Shown in pieces: positions 1 through 14,000 of a DNA stretch of 64,000 nucleotides. The stretch comes from Mugil cephalus. Taxonomy: Eukaryota; Chordata; Actinopteri; Mugiliformes; Mugilidae. The notes under the pieces are model-generated. The model was not told where the DNA came from. It worked only from the letters and a program-made list of their open reading frames with translations, and did no database searches. The position numbers were made by a program, and so were the translations under genes. The first letter of the stretch is position 1, and each line of letters opens with the position of its first letter. The stretch spans positions 19,499,001 through 19,563,000 of the forward strand of contig NC_061781.1 of NCBI RefSeq assembly GCF_022458985.1, read 5' to 3'.

Positions 1-352
1 CCCTTTCAGCCCCATTTGCTTGCAGGTATATCATCTCTTGTACTATTAAGGGCTTTAGGTTGCCATAGCCACTAATATTAAAAAAAAAATGTATGCAAAC
101 ATTTTGTAATACCAGGTCACATCACATTCTTTTGTCAAACATATTTCCCCTCCAGATAATAGACTTTTCATGGCTTCAGTTAAGCCGTAATTGCAGCGAT
201 AATGCAACACATTAGTTATAAGTGAACGAGAGGCTCTTTAGTAACAAATGAAACAGCAATATGTTTTTAATAAACTCTATATACAATACTGTGAAAATGT
301 TGTCTTGTGAAACTAAACAGTTTTTTCCTCCTGCTGGTCCCGATTCCCGCAG

Positions 353-3300
353 GATGGTTTTGTGGTGCGGATCTATACTATGAGTTCAGACCCGGCCCTG
401 CAGCAGGAACTGCAGCTGAAGCTGGCAAGGAAGTGTCTGCACGCCTGCGGCATCTCTCTCTTTGACCTCGAGAAGGATCTGCACATCATCAGTGAGTGAA
501 TGAGTGAATGAGCCATATGCTCCTACACACCTACAATGGGCACCTCAAAATGTGTCAAAAACTGTTCAAAACACAGAGGACTGAAAATCTGTGCACTTTC
601 CAAACTTGTGTCCTTGGCCCTTTTGTGTTTGGCTCTAAATAGCATGTTTTTCTCTCAGGCACCGGCTTTGATGAAGAGGCAGCATTACTTGGAGCAGGGA
701 GGGAGTTCGCTCTGATGAAAACTGCCTCAGGAAAGGTGAGAGCGGTGGTGTTCGACAAAAATGAAACGACTTAAGAGGGTTTTGTTTCGATAATGACAAA
801 CTTTATGCTTTAGATGGTGAATCTGTGGGGAGGGCTCAGAATAAATTTACGTGGGACTGCAACGTTGAGCCCCTCGTCCAACTTTCTCTTTGTTTCTAAC
901 CTCTATATGTCAGATTTTCCGAGATCACGTCTTTATGTTTGGGGATATAATCGGTGGCCCTCTTAAATAACTTTATTTCTCTTCCTTATTAATATTTAAA
1001 TAAATGCTGAGCTTAAATAAGCAGAGTCATCAGAAAAATTCATTGAGATACGAAGCTTTGGCTCCAGCCTCCAGTACAATGTCAGCTTCCCGAAAATCAC
1101 AACTAGGAGAGAAGCTTCCTAGATATTAAACTTATATAAGAGTGAAATTTTAAACAAGAAACTACGGGGCTACGGGAATCGACTTCGCTGTTGAGATCCG
1201 GTGCGCACTTAAAAAAAAATATTTCACATTTTTCACATTCAGTTTATCTTCTAACGTGGATTGTTTGAAGGGTGTGGCTGTCTGCGTCTTTGCTCTAGGT
1301 GTGGCGCGCTGTGTTTCTTTTATAGATAGCAGTCGAGATCAGTTGCCCATTTCTGTGTCTGTGTAGGGGCCTTATCTCGCAACGCAGTTTATCTGCAGAT
1401 TACTCTAACCCAGACCAGCTGGATGGGTAAAAATAGGAGCAGTTGACCTGTGTCTTAGCACAAAGTCCACTTAGCACTACGACTAGACGTTGTGCCAGGC
1501 ACGTGCTTCTTTCTCAGGCTCTGGTTCTGTGTTGCTTTGCAGCAGTATTTGCGCATGTGTCACCACAAGCTTATGACAATAAATCAAAAATGCCGCTACC
1601 TCATTAATGTCGTTAAGTGCGTTGTTTTAGCATAAAGTGTATATTTGGTTAAACTAAATCCATGAGCTAATACACACAGTAGGTCCTCACCCGTTATTAA
1701 TGACCTCTATTTCAGCTATTCTTCAACACCGAGGCTGTTCTCTCTATTTTTCCTTTAGTAAATGTTTCAATTTCACCCTTGTGTCTTTCTCTCAGATCTA
1801 TTACACAGGAAAATACCAGAGCCTGGGTATTAAACAGGGAGGCCCATCAGCAGGAAAGTGGGTGGAACTGCCCGTCACAAAGTCTCCCAAGATTGTCCAG
1901 TTCTCGGTCGGACATGACGGTTCCCACGCGCTGCTAGTAGCTGAAGATGGGAGCGTGTTCTTTACCGGGTCTGCCAGCAAAGGAGAAGACGGAGAATCCA
2001 GTAAGATCAACTCACTGTATTCAACCTTTGTCTAAACATTGAATGAAAATCTGACCAGCTGTAAATCTGATGGTGATGTCTGCTGTTTTGCTTTGCAGCT
2101 AAAAGTCGCAGGCAGCCCAAACCGTACAAGCCCAAGAAGATGATCAAATTAGAGACCAAGACGGCTGTGTATACTGCATGCAACAATGGCAGCAGCAGCA
2201 TTGTCACCAAGGATGGAGAGCTCTACATGTTTGGCAAAGATGCAATTTACAGTGACAGCACTTGTGAGTTGACGAATTCTCTGAGATGTTTTTGTCTTCA
2301 ACCATTGGCTGCATAAAATAGAACTATGTATTTCTCTATAAACATTACTCTTTTTGAACACTTACTGCTGTCTTTGATCGGAATCACTGCATTTCTCTTC
2401 ACAGGCCAAGTGACAGACCTCAAAGGTCACTTTGTAACTCAGGTTGCCATGGGTAAGGCTCACACTTGTGTCCTGACCAAGAACGGTGAAGTGTGGACAT
2501 TCGGGGTGAATAACAAGGGCCAGTGTGGTAGAGACACTGGATCCATGAGCCAGGCAGGGAAAGGTGAGCACACAGACAAACAAATACACATAATAACTAT
2601 ATCTATACACACGCAAAGAGCCTGTACCGAGCCTTTCTGCCCGTGTGCGTATCTGTTGTAGCGTTTGGTGTGGAGAACATGGCCACGGCCATGGACGAGG
2701 ACCTGGAGGACGAGCTAGAGGAGAAGGAAGAGAAGAGCATGATGTGCCAGCCAGGCATGCACAAGTGGAAGTTGGACCAGTGCATGGTTTGCACGGTGTG
2801 CGGAGACTGCACCGGTTACGGTGCCAGTTGTGTCAGCAGTGGACGGCCTGACAGAGTACCAGGAGGGTAAGAGGCAACAACAGGGGGGTGTGGAGGTTGT
2901 CATTATAGTAGCTGTACAAAATTTGTGTGAAAACGACCGTCCAACCGTACTCTGGACTTTTAACTGAATTCTGGCTAAATTGTCTAATGAATGCTTTTAA
3001 AAAAAAAATGTGTGAAATATATGTGTATTTATCTTTCCACCAGTATCTGTGGTTGTGGGTCTGGAGAGTCTGGCTGCTCGGCGTGTGGCTGTTGTAAGGC
3101 TTGTGCCAGGGAGCTTGATGGTCAGGAGGCCAGACAGAGAGGCATCTTTGATGCTGTGAAGGAGATGATTCCATTGGACCTGCTGCTAGGTATGCTAGTT
3201 GACATCTTATATGACTTCAGGCTCAATTTTAAGTGTGTGTGAACAACGACAAATGCAAGTAGGCTCTGGGCAAACTGTCTGTGGGTGACTCTAAGTGCGC

Positions 3301-6300
3301 ATGCTCTTTTGGTTTATGTTTGTGTAACAATGGAAAGTAGAAAAGGGGTAAGGAAAGTGAAATGTAGATCAGAGGGTGTAAAGATATTTTAGTTACAGTG
3401 ACAACTGAAGAAGCTGTGTTGTCTGGATGGTGCAAAGCTGCACAACTTGCTTACACATTTGCAACTAATAGCAGATGCTCCTGGTTTTTATATGATTTGT
3501 AAATTAAAGTTTGTCATCATAAATGTCCAGGAAGCTGTTGCTCTTCCAGTTTTAACTCTGATTTATACTACTACTACTAATAATAATAAATAGTCACATA
3601 ATACCAGAACAGTTTGACACAGTAGCTCTTGCGTTGTTAAGCATGTAAAGAATAAAACGTGGAACTCCATGCCCACACTAAAAACTTATCGCTGAGGCAG
3701 TGACACGCATGATTGATGATCCGCTATCTCCCATATAAGTAACAGAATACCAAGAAATAATGACCCCTCTGATGAGGGTGGAGTTACATGTCATTATTCT
3801 GCAGCAACCTGGCATCATTTACAGGTGATTTAATCAAGTTAAACACATTGGATGGCTGCGTCTGTCAGTTTTCATACTGTACAAACTAGTTATTGATGAC
3901 ATGCTGTAAGACATCCTCATTAAAAATGACAAGTCGCTGTTATTCTTGACAGAGGCCTCTCTTAAAATAGTTTTTACTTTATATTCATTAGCTCTAAATA
4001 TTTCATTTCTTTTGTGGAGTGGTACTTGCATCGGTCACTGTGCCTTCATGACGATTCATTCCATCCTTTTTTTGCTCTGTCATTCATGTAATATATCACT
4101 TTCAGCTGAATCCCCACTCACATTGTTTACATTTCACTTAAAACCTTAAGCGACGCATGCTAAAATGTCTGCATATCCAGTAATTTATTGGGTTCTCTGG
4201 AACCGATCAGAGTAAACGACTGTCTTGACCAGGGATGTGTGCGAGCATCATATCCTTCCGAGCTGTGCCAGCACATTGCTTTTGCCGCACATTTCACACT
4301 TGTCTGTTGCATTCGCTTGAACATGGTATTTTGCGCACTTGACGTCCGCTCGTGCTTCGTTAAAATCCTTGTTGCTGTGCGGAGTCATTGCTTCTCCATC
4401 ACGTCTTGCCATCACTCATTGATGTGTGTCTTGTTTTGTTCTGCTCTGCTTCGTCGTCCCTCCACCTCCTCCTCCTCCTCCTCCTCTTCTCCTCCTGCAT
4501 CCTGTCTGGGCTGCCTGTACCTGCGGCCTTATGTGTTTTCAGCTGTGCCTGTCCCTCCCCCTCCAGGAGTGAACATCGAGGAGCACATTCAGATCCGTCA
4601 GGAGGAGAAACGGCAGAGGATCAACCGCCGGCATAGGTTGGAGGAGGGAAGAGGTATGGATAAGAGCTAGATGGAAGGGTACTATGTACAGGGAGGACTT
4701 GTGTTTTTGTGGGGGGGATGGGGTTGTTAAGATTGCTATGGTAGAGCAAAAATAGACATGGGGAGACTTGGGCGACTGGCCTGACTGTAATGAGTAGACT
4801 AAAACTTCAGACAGTATGTCCATCCCCTTTAGCTTCAGGCTACTTTCAGGTGCTTTTGTGAGCTTGGGTGTTGTGCCTTGGTGACTTCCCCCTTGCTTGT
4901 GTCTGTATAATTTTTTTCAGTGCGTGTATGTGTATTGTTGTGGTGCAGTATTATCATGTGTTCTTTCCCATTTTGTGAGCATTGTGCATGCATGTGAAAG
5001 TTTCTTTCTCCCCCAGGCCCCCTTGTTTTTCCCGGTCCCATTTTTATGAACCAGCGTGAGCAGGCCCTAGCCAGAATAAGACCCCTTCAGGCACTAAGGC
5101 ATAAACGGGACAAGCACAAAGGTACTGCGGTCTTCACTAACTCAACGGGTGCAGAGACACCCCTTTTAACTCATTTCCCAATCTGGCTGTCCCGCCCACC
5201 TCCTCTCTCACTCTCTGAAGGCAGGACTCTCGTGTCTTCACCAGGTCTCATTGTTATAAACAATGGAGCCTGATGGCAAGAACGACTCACTGACTCATGG
5301 GATAAATGACTGCGAACGGCTTTAGACCAGGTTAAACATCACTCCCGACAGGGTGGTTACCTGTCTTTAACATAGCAAATGTACACAATCCATTTTCTGG
5401 TTTAGTTGGTCCTATTTCTCTGAATCCCTTTGTCTGACTGGATTTACCATCACTCCCATAGAAACCAACTGGATGCATCATCATAGATACAAATGAACAG
5501 TCGAAACAGGGAATACTGGGAGGACAAGCTTGCATGGTTTAACAAGTATAGAAATCTGACACAGAAGTAAAGAAGAAGATATGTTCATTTGTGGCTTGTA
5601 AACGGCCAACGTAGAAATCACTGAACTTGGCATAACAAGCTTTTCAGGCGCTTGTCCTTGAGTGAGGTTTGCTTGTGTAGAGAAATAGTCACTTTTCTGA
5701 AGCCAAGATTCACAACCCATTGACTGCTGCTGAAGTGATTTTGAAGAAACACATTTCTTCCCTTTTTGAAGAAACCATGATAATTCTGGAGGAGAACGAA
5801 CACACCATAGCTTCACTAGGTGTAGCGCTCCGTGTGAACCGTTTTTGATGCCTATTAAATGACATCATGCTGCATGTCTGGAACATGCCTTCCTCAATGC
5901 AACTTCCTTGTTGCAAGTAAATTGTTTGTTCTGGCAACAAACCACACTGTAATATATTCCAGAACAGTAGCTGTTTCCTCCTTCATGTCATTCAAAAGGA
6001 CTGAAGCTGTTTGATGAATAACCGTGTCCATGGCTGCGGTGCATTGAGCATCTAACCCCCGAATCACTCCCCAGGCACAGTCCTTAAAGGCTGCTGCCCG
6101 CTGCTCTAAATGCGCACACTACTGTGTGAAAGAATGGATGGGTAGAACAATTAAGGGTTAAAATTTATTTTATTTATTTATTTCTTTTTGGAACCTGTCA
6201 TTGTGGGTTTTGCGTACTAGTAAGAACAGGTGATTTAGTGTAGTGTCTACATGTCCCCTGAGCATTCTTATTTATGGTTTTACACTCGTGAATGAATGCT

Positions 6301-8035
6301 TCAAATCTTCCCACTGTCTACTTTTCTGTGTTGTAATTCAAGAGCACTTCTCTGTACTGATCAAAATAGCGTTGTGTCTAAACTTTTAACCCTATCCTGT
6401 GATCTTTTTGGGCCACGAGCGACTCAATTGTTATTTCTACATTTGCTGGGAAGATTGAAAATTTAATGCTGTTATCTCGTTTGACTGGTAACGGAGGTAA
6501 ACCATACGGAGCTGGTTCCTGGTCCAAAAAAGTACTGCCGGTCATTATATTTACTGTAATGCATGGTGTTGTTTCCGACCGCATCCTCTCACACACCGCG
6601 ACTGTGACCTATTGCAGGGCTCAAGATAAACCAGACTTCCTCTTCCTCATTAGGTACAGACAGATGTTCTCAAGTTCTCTGCACCGCAGTCTGTCCATCT
6701 ATAATAGGACTGGTTGTCAAAAGCCACTCTGTTATAGAGGTGTTAGTCCCTCCTTCTTATTTCAGCATGCTTTCCACCTTTCTCCATGTTTCCCTTTGAG
6801 TCCTCTTTCTCCTCCAGCTCTGTTTTCCAGGAGTCCGCAGAGACATCCACCTCGGCGGTCTAAAGCTTCTACTAAACTTCACTCTATGTTCTCCACTCAA
6901 ATGCGCTGACTGCAGTGTTTTCATTGTAGATGGTAGCAGCGAACGTGGAGAGAAGGACGCCAGCAAAATCACCACCTATCCTCCAGGGGCGGTGAGGTTT
7001 GACTGCGAGCTAAGAGCTGTGCAGGTCAGCTGCGGGTTTCACCACTCAGGTAGGTTGTTTTCCCTAATGGCTGCTTCTGGAGTGTCACCAAAGACGCAGT
7101 GGTTTCACTACTACTGCAACATTTCAGTCATTATGTTGGTTTACAGTGGTGCTGATGGAGAATGGAGATGTCTATACGTTTGGTTATGGCCAACACGGGC
7201 AGCTTGGACATGGAGATGTCAACTCCAGGTACTTATGTTGTTAAACTGAAGGATATTTTTATTGTTACATGCATATAATATAAAACAGTTATTGGGAACA
7301 AAAATGTAGAATTTTATGAATGAAAAATATCAAATAACCGGCAGAAAGAATTGATAAGTCAAGACTATTACCGTTGAGAAAAACTAGCCATTTGTTACGG
7401 TTGTTAAAATGTCAACCTTAGCTGTTCTTACAGTTAATTTTCTACCTACTAGGGGCTCTCCAACTCTGGTGCAGGCCCTTCCAGGTCCGAGTGTCCAGGT
7501 GACAGCAGGCAGTAACCACACAGCTGTTCTCCTCGTGGATGGGCAGGTCTTCACATTCGGTAGCTTCTCGGTGAGAAAAACATTTTTGTGATGTGATCTG
7601 TTAAAATGTTCAAAGGTTTTGTCATGCACTCGTTTAGCCTAGAGCTTTAATTTGAGTATTTCTCCTTGATTTCCAGAAAGGACAGCTGGGCAGGCCCATC
7701 CTCGACATGCCCTACTGGAATGCCAAGCCATCTCCCATGCCCAATATTGGTGCCAAATATGGACGAAAGGCTACCTGGATCGGGGCCAGCGGCGACCAGA
7801 CGTTCCTGCGGATCGACGAGGCTCTTATCAACTCCCATGTCCTCTCCACTTCAGAGATCTTTGCCAGCAAACACATCATTGGCCTTGTGCCCTCCTCTGT
7901 GTCTGAGCCACCTCCATTTAAATGCTTGCTAATCAACAAAATGGATGGAAGCTGCAGAACCTTCAATGACTCTGAGCAGGAGGACCTGCAGGGATTTGGC
8001 CTGTGTCTGGACCCTGTGTATGATGTCGTATGGAG
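353..8035 (+). other. mycbp2: MYCBP2 exons 1-13: RCC1-like (RLD) region with Cys-rich insert
   Basis: Exons: 353-491, 659-735, 1796-2000, 2099-2263, 2405-2563, 2662-2866, 3044-3189, 4543-4653, 5017-5121, 6930-7049, 7147-7228, 7453-7570, 7677-8035 (residues 1-663 of the partial protein). RCC1-type blades are visible as recurring motifs such as [33 protein letters not shown] and [15 protein letters not shown]. Exons 6-7 carry a dense Cys cluster ([10 protein letters not shown], then [10 protein letters not shown] and CGCCKAC) between blades, probably metal-binding. Introns over 1 kb here are 736-1795, 3190-4542 and 5122-6929. I see no genes in them, only short simple repeats, including a CTC-rich tract at about 4455-4499 before exon 8. 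Confidence 0.93.
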
Positions 8036-11000
8036 GTTAGTCCAAGGATTAAATGGCGTAGATAACTGGTAACCATATGCACGTATATTGTAAATGTATT
8101 GCTATTTAATAAGGGGGAATATTGCCAGCATTCATCCATATTTTTAAATATTTAGCGAAGCCTTTCTGCTCTAAGGCTTGTTATTCTCAACCATGACTCC
8201 CTGTGTGTTTCTAGGTTCTTGCCGGCCTCAAGAGAGATGTGGTGCTACAATGCAGTGATAGCTGATGCCAGGATGCCCTCTGCAACAGATCTGCAGGCTC
8301 GTTGTAGCATCCTCAGTCCAGAGCTTGCATTGCCATCAGGATCGCATGCGACCACCACTCGCTCTCATGGAGCCCTGCACATCCTTGGTAATTGTGGATG
8401 CTAGTTATTTATCAAAGGGCTTATGTGCCTCAGATATTCTTGTTCTTATACAAGCATGATCACAACTGTTGATATGCAATCTTTCAAAGAGTGAAACCAG
8501 AAATCAGTGGTCTTACGCGCTGTCTAATTCATTGCCTTTTATCCTCTGTATGATTTCAGATGTTTCTTCATAAAGCTCCACATACAACCTCTAATCTAAT
8601 CTAAATAGCGAAAGTTATTTCATTTTGTGTGTTGTTGTTTATGTCTGCTGCACTTCTCTTAGAAACTATATTTGATCATAAATGGACATAAAGCACCATG
8701 CATTTGCAAAAACATTGTTAAATATTGTTGGTGCTAAAAAGAAGCATGCTATCTCCACTCAGGTTGCCTCGATACGTTAGCAGCCATGCAGGAGCTGAAG
8801 ATGGGTGTAGCCAGTTCAGAAGAAGAAACCCAGGCAGTGATGAAGGTCTATTCCAAAGAGGACTACAGTGTGGTGAACCGCTTTGAGAGTGAGTGAACTT
8901 GTACACAATAAATTTTGCCTTTATGTGCTTTAACTGGACGACACAATCGTGTGGTGGTTGGCACTGACGCCTCACAGCAAGAAGGTTCTGGGTTCGGATC
9001 TGTCTTTCTGTTTGGAGTTTGCATGTCCTCCCTGTGTCTGCGTGGCTTAATTGGTGATTCGAAATTTCCCTACGTGTGAGTGTGAATGGTTGTCCTCTGT
9101 GTTAGCCCCACGATAGACTGGAGACCTGTCCAGGGTGAACCCCGCCTCTTGCCCGATGTCAGCCCCCTCCAGAGGACAAGCGGTCACAGAAAATGAATAA
9201 ATGAATGCTTTAACTGATATTATGACAATGTCAAGCTCTTTCTTAATGAAAGTTTGGTGCCACAACGGGAAAACTTCCAAACTTCTTTGCCCCCCCACCC
9301 CCCTGCAGAGTCTTATTTATCCCATGTGTGATGTTCTAGGTCACGGTGGTGGTTGGGGTTACTCAGCCCACTCTGTGGAGGCCATCCGGTTCTGTGCGGA
9401 TGCGGACATCCTGCTGGGTGGGCTGGGCCTGTTCGGAGGACGAGGGGAGTACACTGCCAAGATCAAGGTGAACATTGCGGTTTCATCCAAAATCATACAT
9501 AGTCATATTCAACATATCTGTTGTTTTTCAAGTTTTCAATACAGTGTGTTGCTTATAGGGACATGATAACAATTATGAACAAAGGAGACGGAGACGATAA
9601 TGACAGGAAGAAAAAAAGGAAATAAAAGAAAATAAGATAATACAAGAGAATAGGAATAAAAATAATTATCAGATTGATAATATAGATTGGATTTATTTCA
9701 TATGGGTTCCTCACTATAACAGTATAGCCATGGCAGGGCTCCACCTTCTAGTGAATATATATTTGTGAAGTCACAGGGAGTATGTTATTTGTTCCATTTG
9801 ATATATTTCATTTTTTTTTTTTCCATTTTATCAGTAATTCCTTTTGCACTGCGATTGGCATTTAATCCACGGCATGTGCTGCTGTAAATTATTTGTGCAG
9901 GAATCTTAGAATATGACAGTTTCTCCTACATGCTCAGAGAAACGTTGTATAACCATAATTTAAAAACTCCTTAAGTTTTCATTGTAACGGAACCAGGGGG
10001 TGTTTCAGACAAAATAGATTAAGCAAGTGCTTCTCTAATTACACCACAATTATCCCGTACTGTTGTTGTGCAGCTTTTTGAGCTGGGACCTGATGGGGGC
10101 GACCATGAGACTGACGGTGATTTGCTGGCTGAGACTGATGTATTGGCTTATGACTGTGCTGCCAGGTACATTGTGTTTAAAAAAAAAAAATATATTACTG
10201 ATCTCCATTTCCAAACGCTGTGATTGATGACGCTTTTTATTTTTAGGGAGAAATATGCCATGATGTTTGATGAGCCAGTGCTGCTGCAGCTCGGCTGGTG
10301 GTATGTGGCGTGGGCCCGAGTGTCTGGTCCCAGCAGTGACTGTGGCTCCCATGGACAGGCTACCATCACTACTGATGATGGGTAAAATTGATTTATCATC
10401 TGGATAATACATCATAACATCTTATATTTTCCAATTATTCCTCAGCACTAATCATGTACTAATCACAATGCCGTTTCTCCCTATTTAGTGTTGTCTTTCA
10501 GTTCAAAAGCTCCAAGAAGTCAAACAATGGTACAGATGTTAATGCGGGTCAAATACCTCAGCTGCTTTACAGGCAAGTAAAATGCTTTTCTTAAAACTGG
10601 CTTGTGTCTTATATCATATATTGTGTCTAATAGGCTTGACAAGTAAATAATCTGGATATTTAATTTGTGTTTTAACACCAGGCTCCCGTCAAATGATGGC
10701 AATGCATCTAAAGGGAAGCAGCAGACCAGTGAACCAGTCCATATTCTCAAACGCTCATTTGCTCGTACGGTCTCAGTGGTGAGTTTAGTTTCTAAAAAAG
10801 TGTTTTGTTTACACCAGTGTTGTTGTTTTTTTGTTTGTTTTTTTTACAACTCTGACTGTCTGGTCGTAGGAGTGTTTTGAGTCTCTGCTGAGTATCCTAC
10901 ACTGGAGCTGGACCACCTTGGTTTTGGGTGTGGAGGAGCTGCGAGGCCTGAAGGGTTTCCAGTACACAGCCACACTGCTGGACCTGGAGAGACTGCGCTT

Positions 11001-14000
11001 CGTTGGCACGTGTTGCCTCCGCCTGCTCAGGGTCTACATCTGTGAGATCTTCCCCATCGCTGGTAAGAACAGTGAACGTAAAGCAGATTTATTGGTGAGA
11101 TTATATTGGTGCATTCATGCAACAAGAAACTGCAAATTATTATTTATATAACACCGAATAAAGTCATATTCACTATGAAACCTATAAATAAGCAATGACC
11201 CTTTTTTTCTATTCATTTAGTCAGGAAAACTTCAGGAAAAGTTTATTTCAGAAAGTACGGGTCGATTTCACTTGACTGCTGAAGCTTCTGATCCTGTTTC
11301 AAATTCTTTTTTTCGATCCGTTGTCTGATTTCCAGCCAGCACCAAAGCTGTGGTGGAGGAGTCGAGCAAGCTGGCGGAGTGCGTGGGAAAGACACGCAGC
11401 CTGCTGAAGAAGATCCTGTCGGAAGGAATGGACAACTGCCTGACGAAGCTGGACAATGATCCCCAGGGCTACCTGTCCCAGCCCCTTACCCTCCTGGAAG
11501 CTGTCCTGCAGGAATGCCACAACACCTTCACCGCCTGCTTCCACTCCTTCTACCCAACTCCTGCACTGCAGTGGGCTTGCCTCTGTGATCTGCTCAACTG
11601 CCTCGACCAGGTATGATCATCACAGTCTGCTTGTTAACATATTCCAGTCTTTTTTGAATATCTTATTTTCACTTTTTAACTGAAATAAAGAAAAAAAACA
11701 AAACAAGATCCAATATGGGTTTATAGCATCTGACTTGAAGTAATGGAAATAATATGGAGAAAGACAGAGGGTGTATGAGGATATACACAACAATCAAAGT
11801 AGGTACGTGCCTTCTGTCTCACGTCTCATGATACTGTCAAGGGTTTGGATAAAAAAAAAAGACAAAACAAAACCAAGACAGGAAAGATAAAAAGGAGACT
11901 CCTGAGAGGAGGTTTAAAAAACCTTGGTTAGTACAGAAAAAAATGCCAATATCACATAGTAGCCTGATTCATACATTCTTCCGGCCTACAAACATAAAAC
12001 ATTGCGTTGAGCCACATTTTAAAGCCATATATTTTCTTAAGATGTCTTTATCAGTTAATTTCATGTCAATAAAATTTTCATGAACCCTTCAGTTTTAAAT
12101 ATATAAAATGCTCAAAACAAAAGCAAACCTCCTTCTGTCTCTTGACTGTAGATGTTTGTATAATACTCTTTTCCAGAATTATCCACCAAAGTTTGTGAAC
12201 CACTTATCCCCCCAGCAGCAATACTGCTGATTAGACGAGAAAAGTTTCACTAATAGAGAAAAAAAAAAAAAAATCTGACATTCATTCTTGTTCTCTTTGC
12301 ATTTCAGGACATTGCTGAAGCCAATTTTCGCACATCCAGCAGCCGTCTCCTGGCAGCTGTAATGTCAGCACTGTGTAACACCTCAGTCAAGTTGACGTCC
12401 ATCCTGCCCATTGCATACGACGGGGAAGTGCTGCTGCGTTCTCTGGTCAAACAAGTCAGCACCGAGAACGATTCTGCCCTCGCTCACCGCTTCCCCCTGC
12501 TGGTGGCACACATGGAGAAACTAAGCCATGTGAGTTCTTGGTGCTGTGCCTCCCGTCAACACTGACAAATCAAAAATGTTTGATAGATGGTGAATATGGT
12601 GCCATTATCATATCAAATGTGTCTTGTCGCTTTAGACGGAGGAGAACCTGATGGGGATGACGAGTTTCCGAGAAGTGCTGGAGAAGATGCTGGTGATCGT
12701 GGTGCTGCCTGTGAGGAAGAGTTTGAGGAAGGAGGTGGAGCTGTTCTCTCCTCACCTCGTGTCCAATACCTGCGGCCTGTTGGCCTCCATCGTCTCTGAG
12801 CTCACTGCTTCTGCCCTGGGCTCTGAGGTAACTTTCCACTTATGCTGACCACCACAGATAAACACACACACACCGAAGGCCTCTGTGAAATATAACGAGG
12901 CTCGGGCTTCGGCAAACAATCATCACGAGCTCTTGTTAAAAAAAAAAAAAAAAAGCTCTGCAACATAAGCAGAAGTGTCATCTGTCGTTTTCATTAACCT
13001 CTGTCGTCCCTACTCTAGGCTTTCACTTTGTAATCATTTCTGTCTGTCAGATTTGTTGGAACACAACTGCCTCCACTCCCATTTCTGCCAAACTCAGCAT
13101 TGTCACAATCCCGCTTTATAAGTTTAATGCATGATCTGTCACTCAAGCCGTGTCTTTCATCAGTCCGTCTCTTTCCTCCTCCCTGGAGCCATCCCCCGTC
13201 CTGTTACTTAAATCTCTATTGTTGTTGAAGTGACAGACATGTTGTCGTTACTGGTGTCATAAAACAGTAACACATGGGCAGACGCTGCGTTTTATGCATT
13301 GTCACTATGGTATGCCGAGTCATTAAGTGGGAGTGGCAGATGTCTGTCACCCTCCCTCTGACACTCTTCTATATCAGTTATCACCCATCTCTCTTTTGGT
13401 GCACATACACATGCACCGCAGTCGTTCTGTTGTTGCTATAGTAACGTCACTTGACAGCAGCCAGCGACGACCCTGTTTTCTATCCTGTCTGTTGTCAGGG
13501 TAACAACTCCTCCTCCTCCTCCTCCAGAGTACCTGGATTGGGTCCCTCTGCAGCTCTGTCTGGCTCTCTGTAGTCTGTAGATATAAATAGAAATAGTTTC
13601 TATATTATCTGTTCTATTTTTTTAAGTTCATTTTGTTATTTCACAACTTAAATATATATTTCTGGCAGCATTTGCAGTTTATTATTCTCTTTGCATAAAA
13701 ACGACATAGATGGCTATTTTAAGTGGAGGTAATCATCTTCAAATGTGTTCATTTGTGGTGAGACCCTGTGGTCTTACGTAATAAATCTGCTGTGTTCGGT
13801 CACATTTCTTACTGTGTCATTGCCTATTATTAGGTCGATGGCCTAAACTCGCTCCACTCTGTGAAAGCATCTCCCAACCGCTTCACCAAAACGAGCCAGG
13901 GCCGCAGCTGGAACACGGGCAACGGCTCTCCGGACGCCATCTGTCTGACAGTGGACAAGCCAGGCGTTGTGCTGGTGGGCGTCTGCGTCTACGGGGGAGG

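Larger units (their letters stand above)
8215..10778 (+). other. mycbp2: MYCBP2 exons 14-20: PHR1 domain
   Basis: Exons: 8215-8387, 8763-8888, 9340-9467, 10074-10165, 10247-10381, 10489-10572, 10682-10778. Exons 15-19 encode the first PHR domain, a beta-sandwich fold specific to the PHR family and some BTB proteins. Markers are [49 protein letters not shown] and GQIPQLLYR. The donor after exon 19 is GC rather than GT (10573-10574), while the acceptor at 10680-10681 is normal. Intron 9468-10073 is AT- and purine-rich; intron 8889-9339 holds a SINE-like repeat. Confidence 0.93.

Noticed and set aside
1-352. Possible upstream MYCBP2 exon
   Set aside because: No in-phase conserved coding segment is visible; it reads as intron ending in the acceptor at 351-352.
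3750-3805. AATAATGAC / GTCATTATT inverted pair in MYCBP2 intron 7
   Set aside because: Too short and without supporting structure to call a mobile element or functional hairpin.
4188-4670. 160-codon plus-strand open frame before MYCBP2 exon 8
   Set aside because: Only the end (exon 8, 4543-4653) is coding; the front part is intron with a CTC repeat and no conserved sequence.
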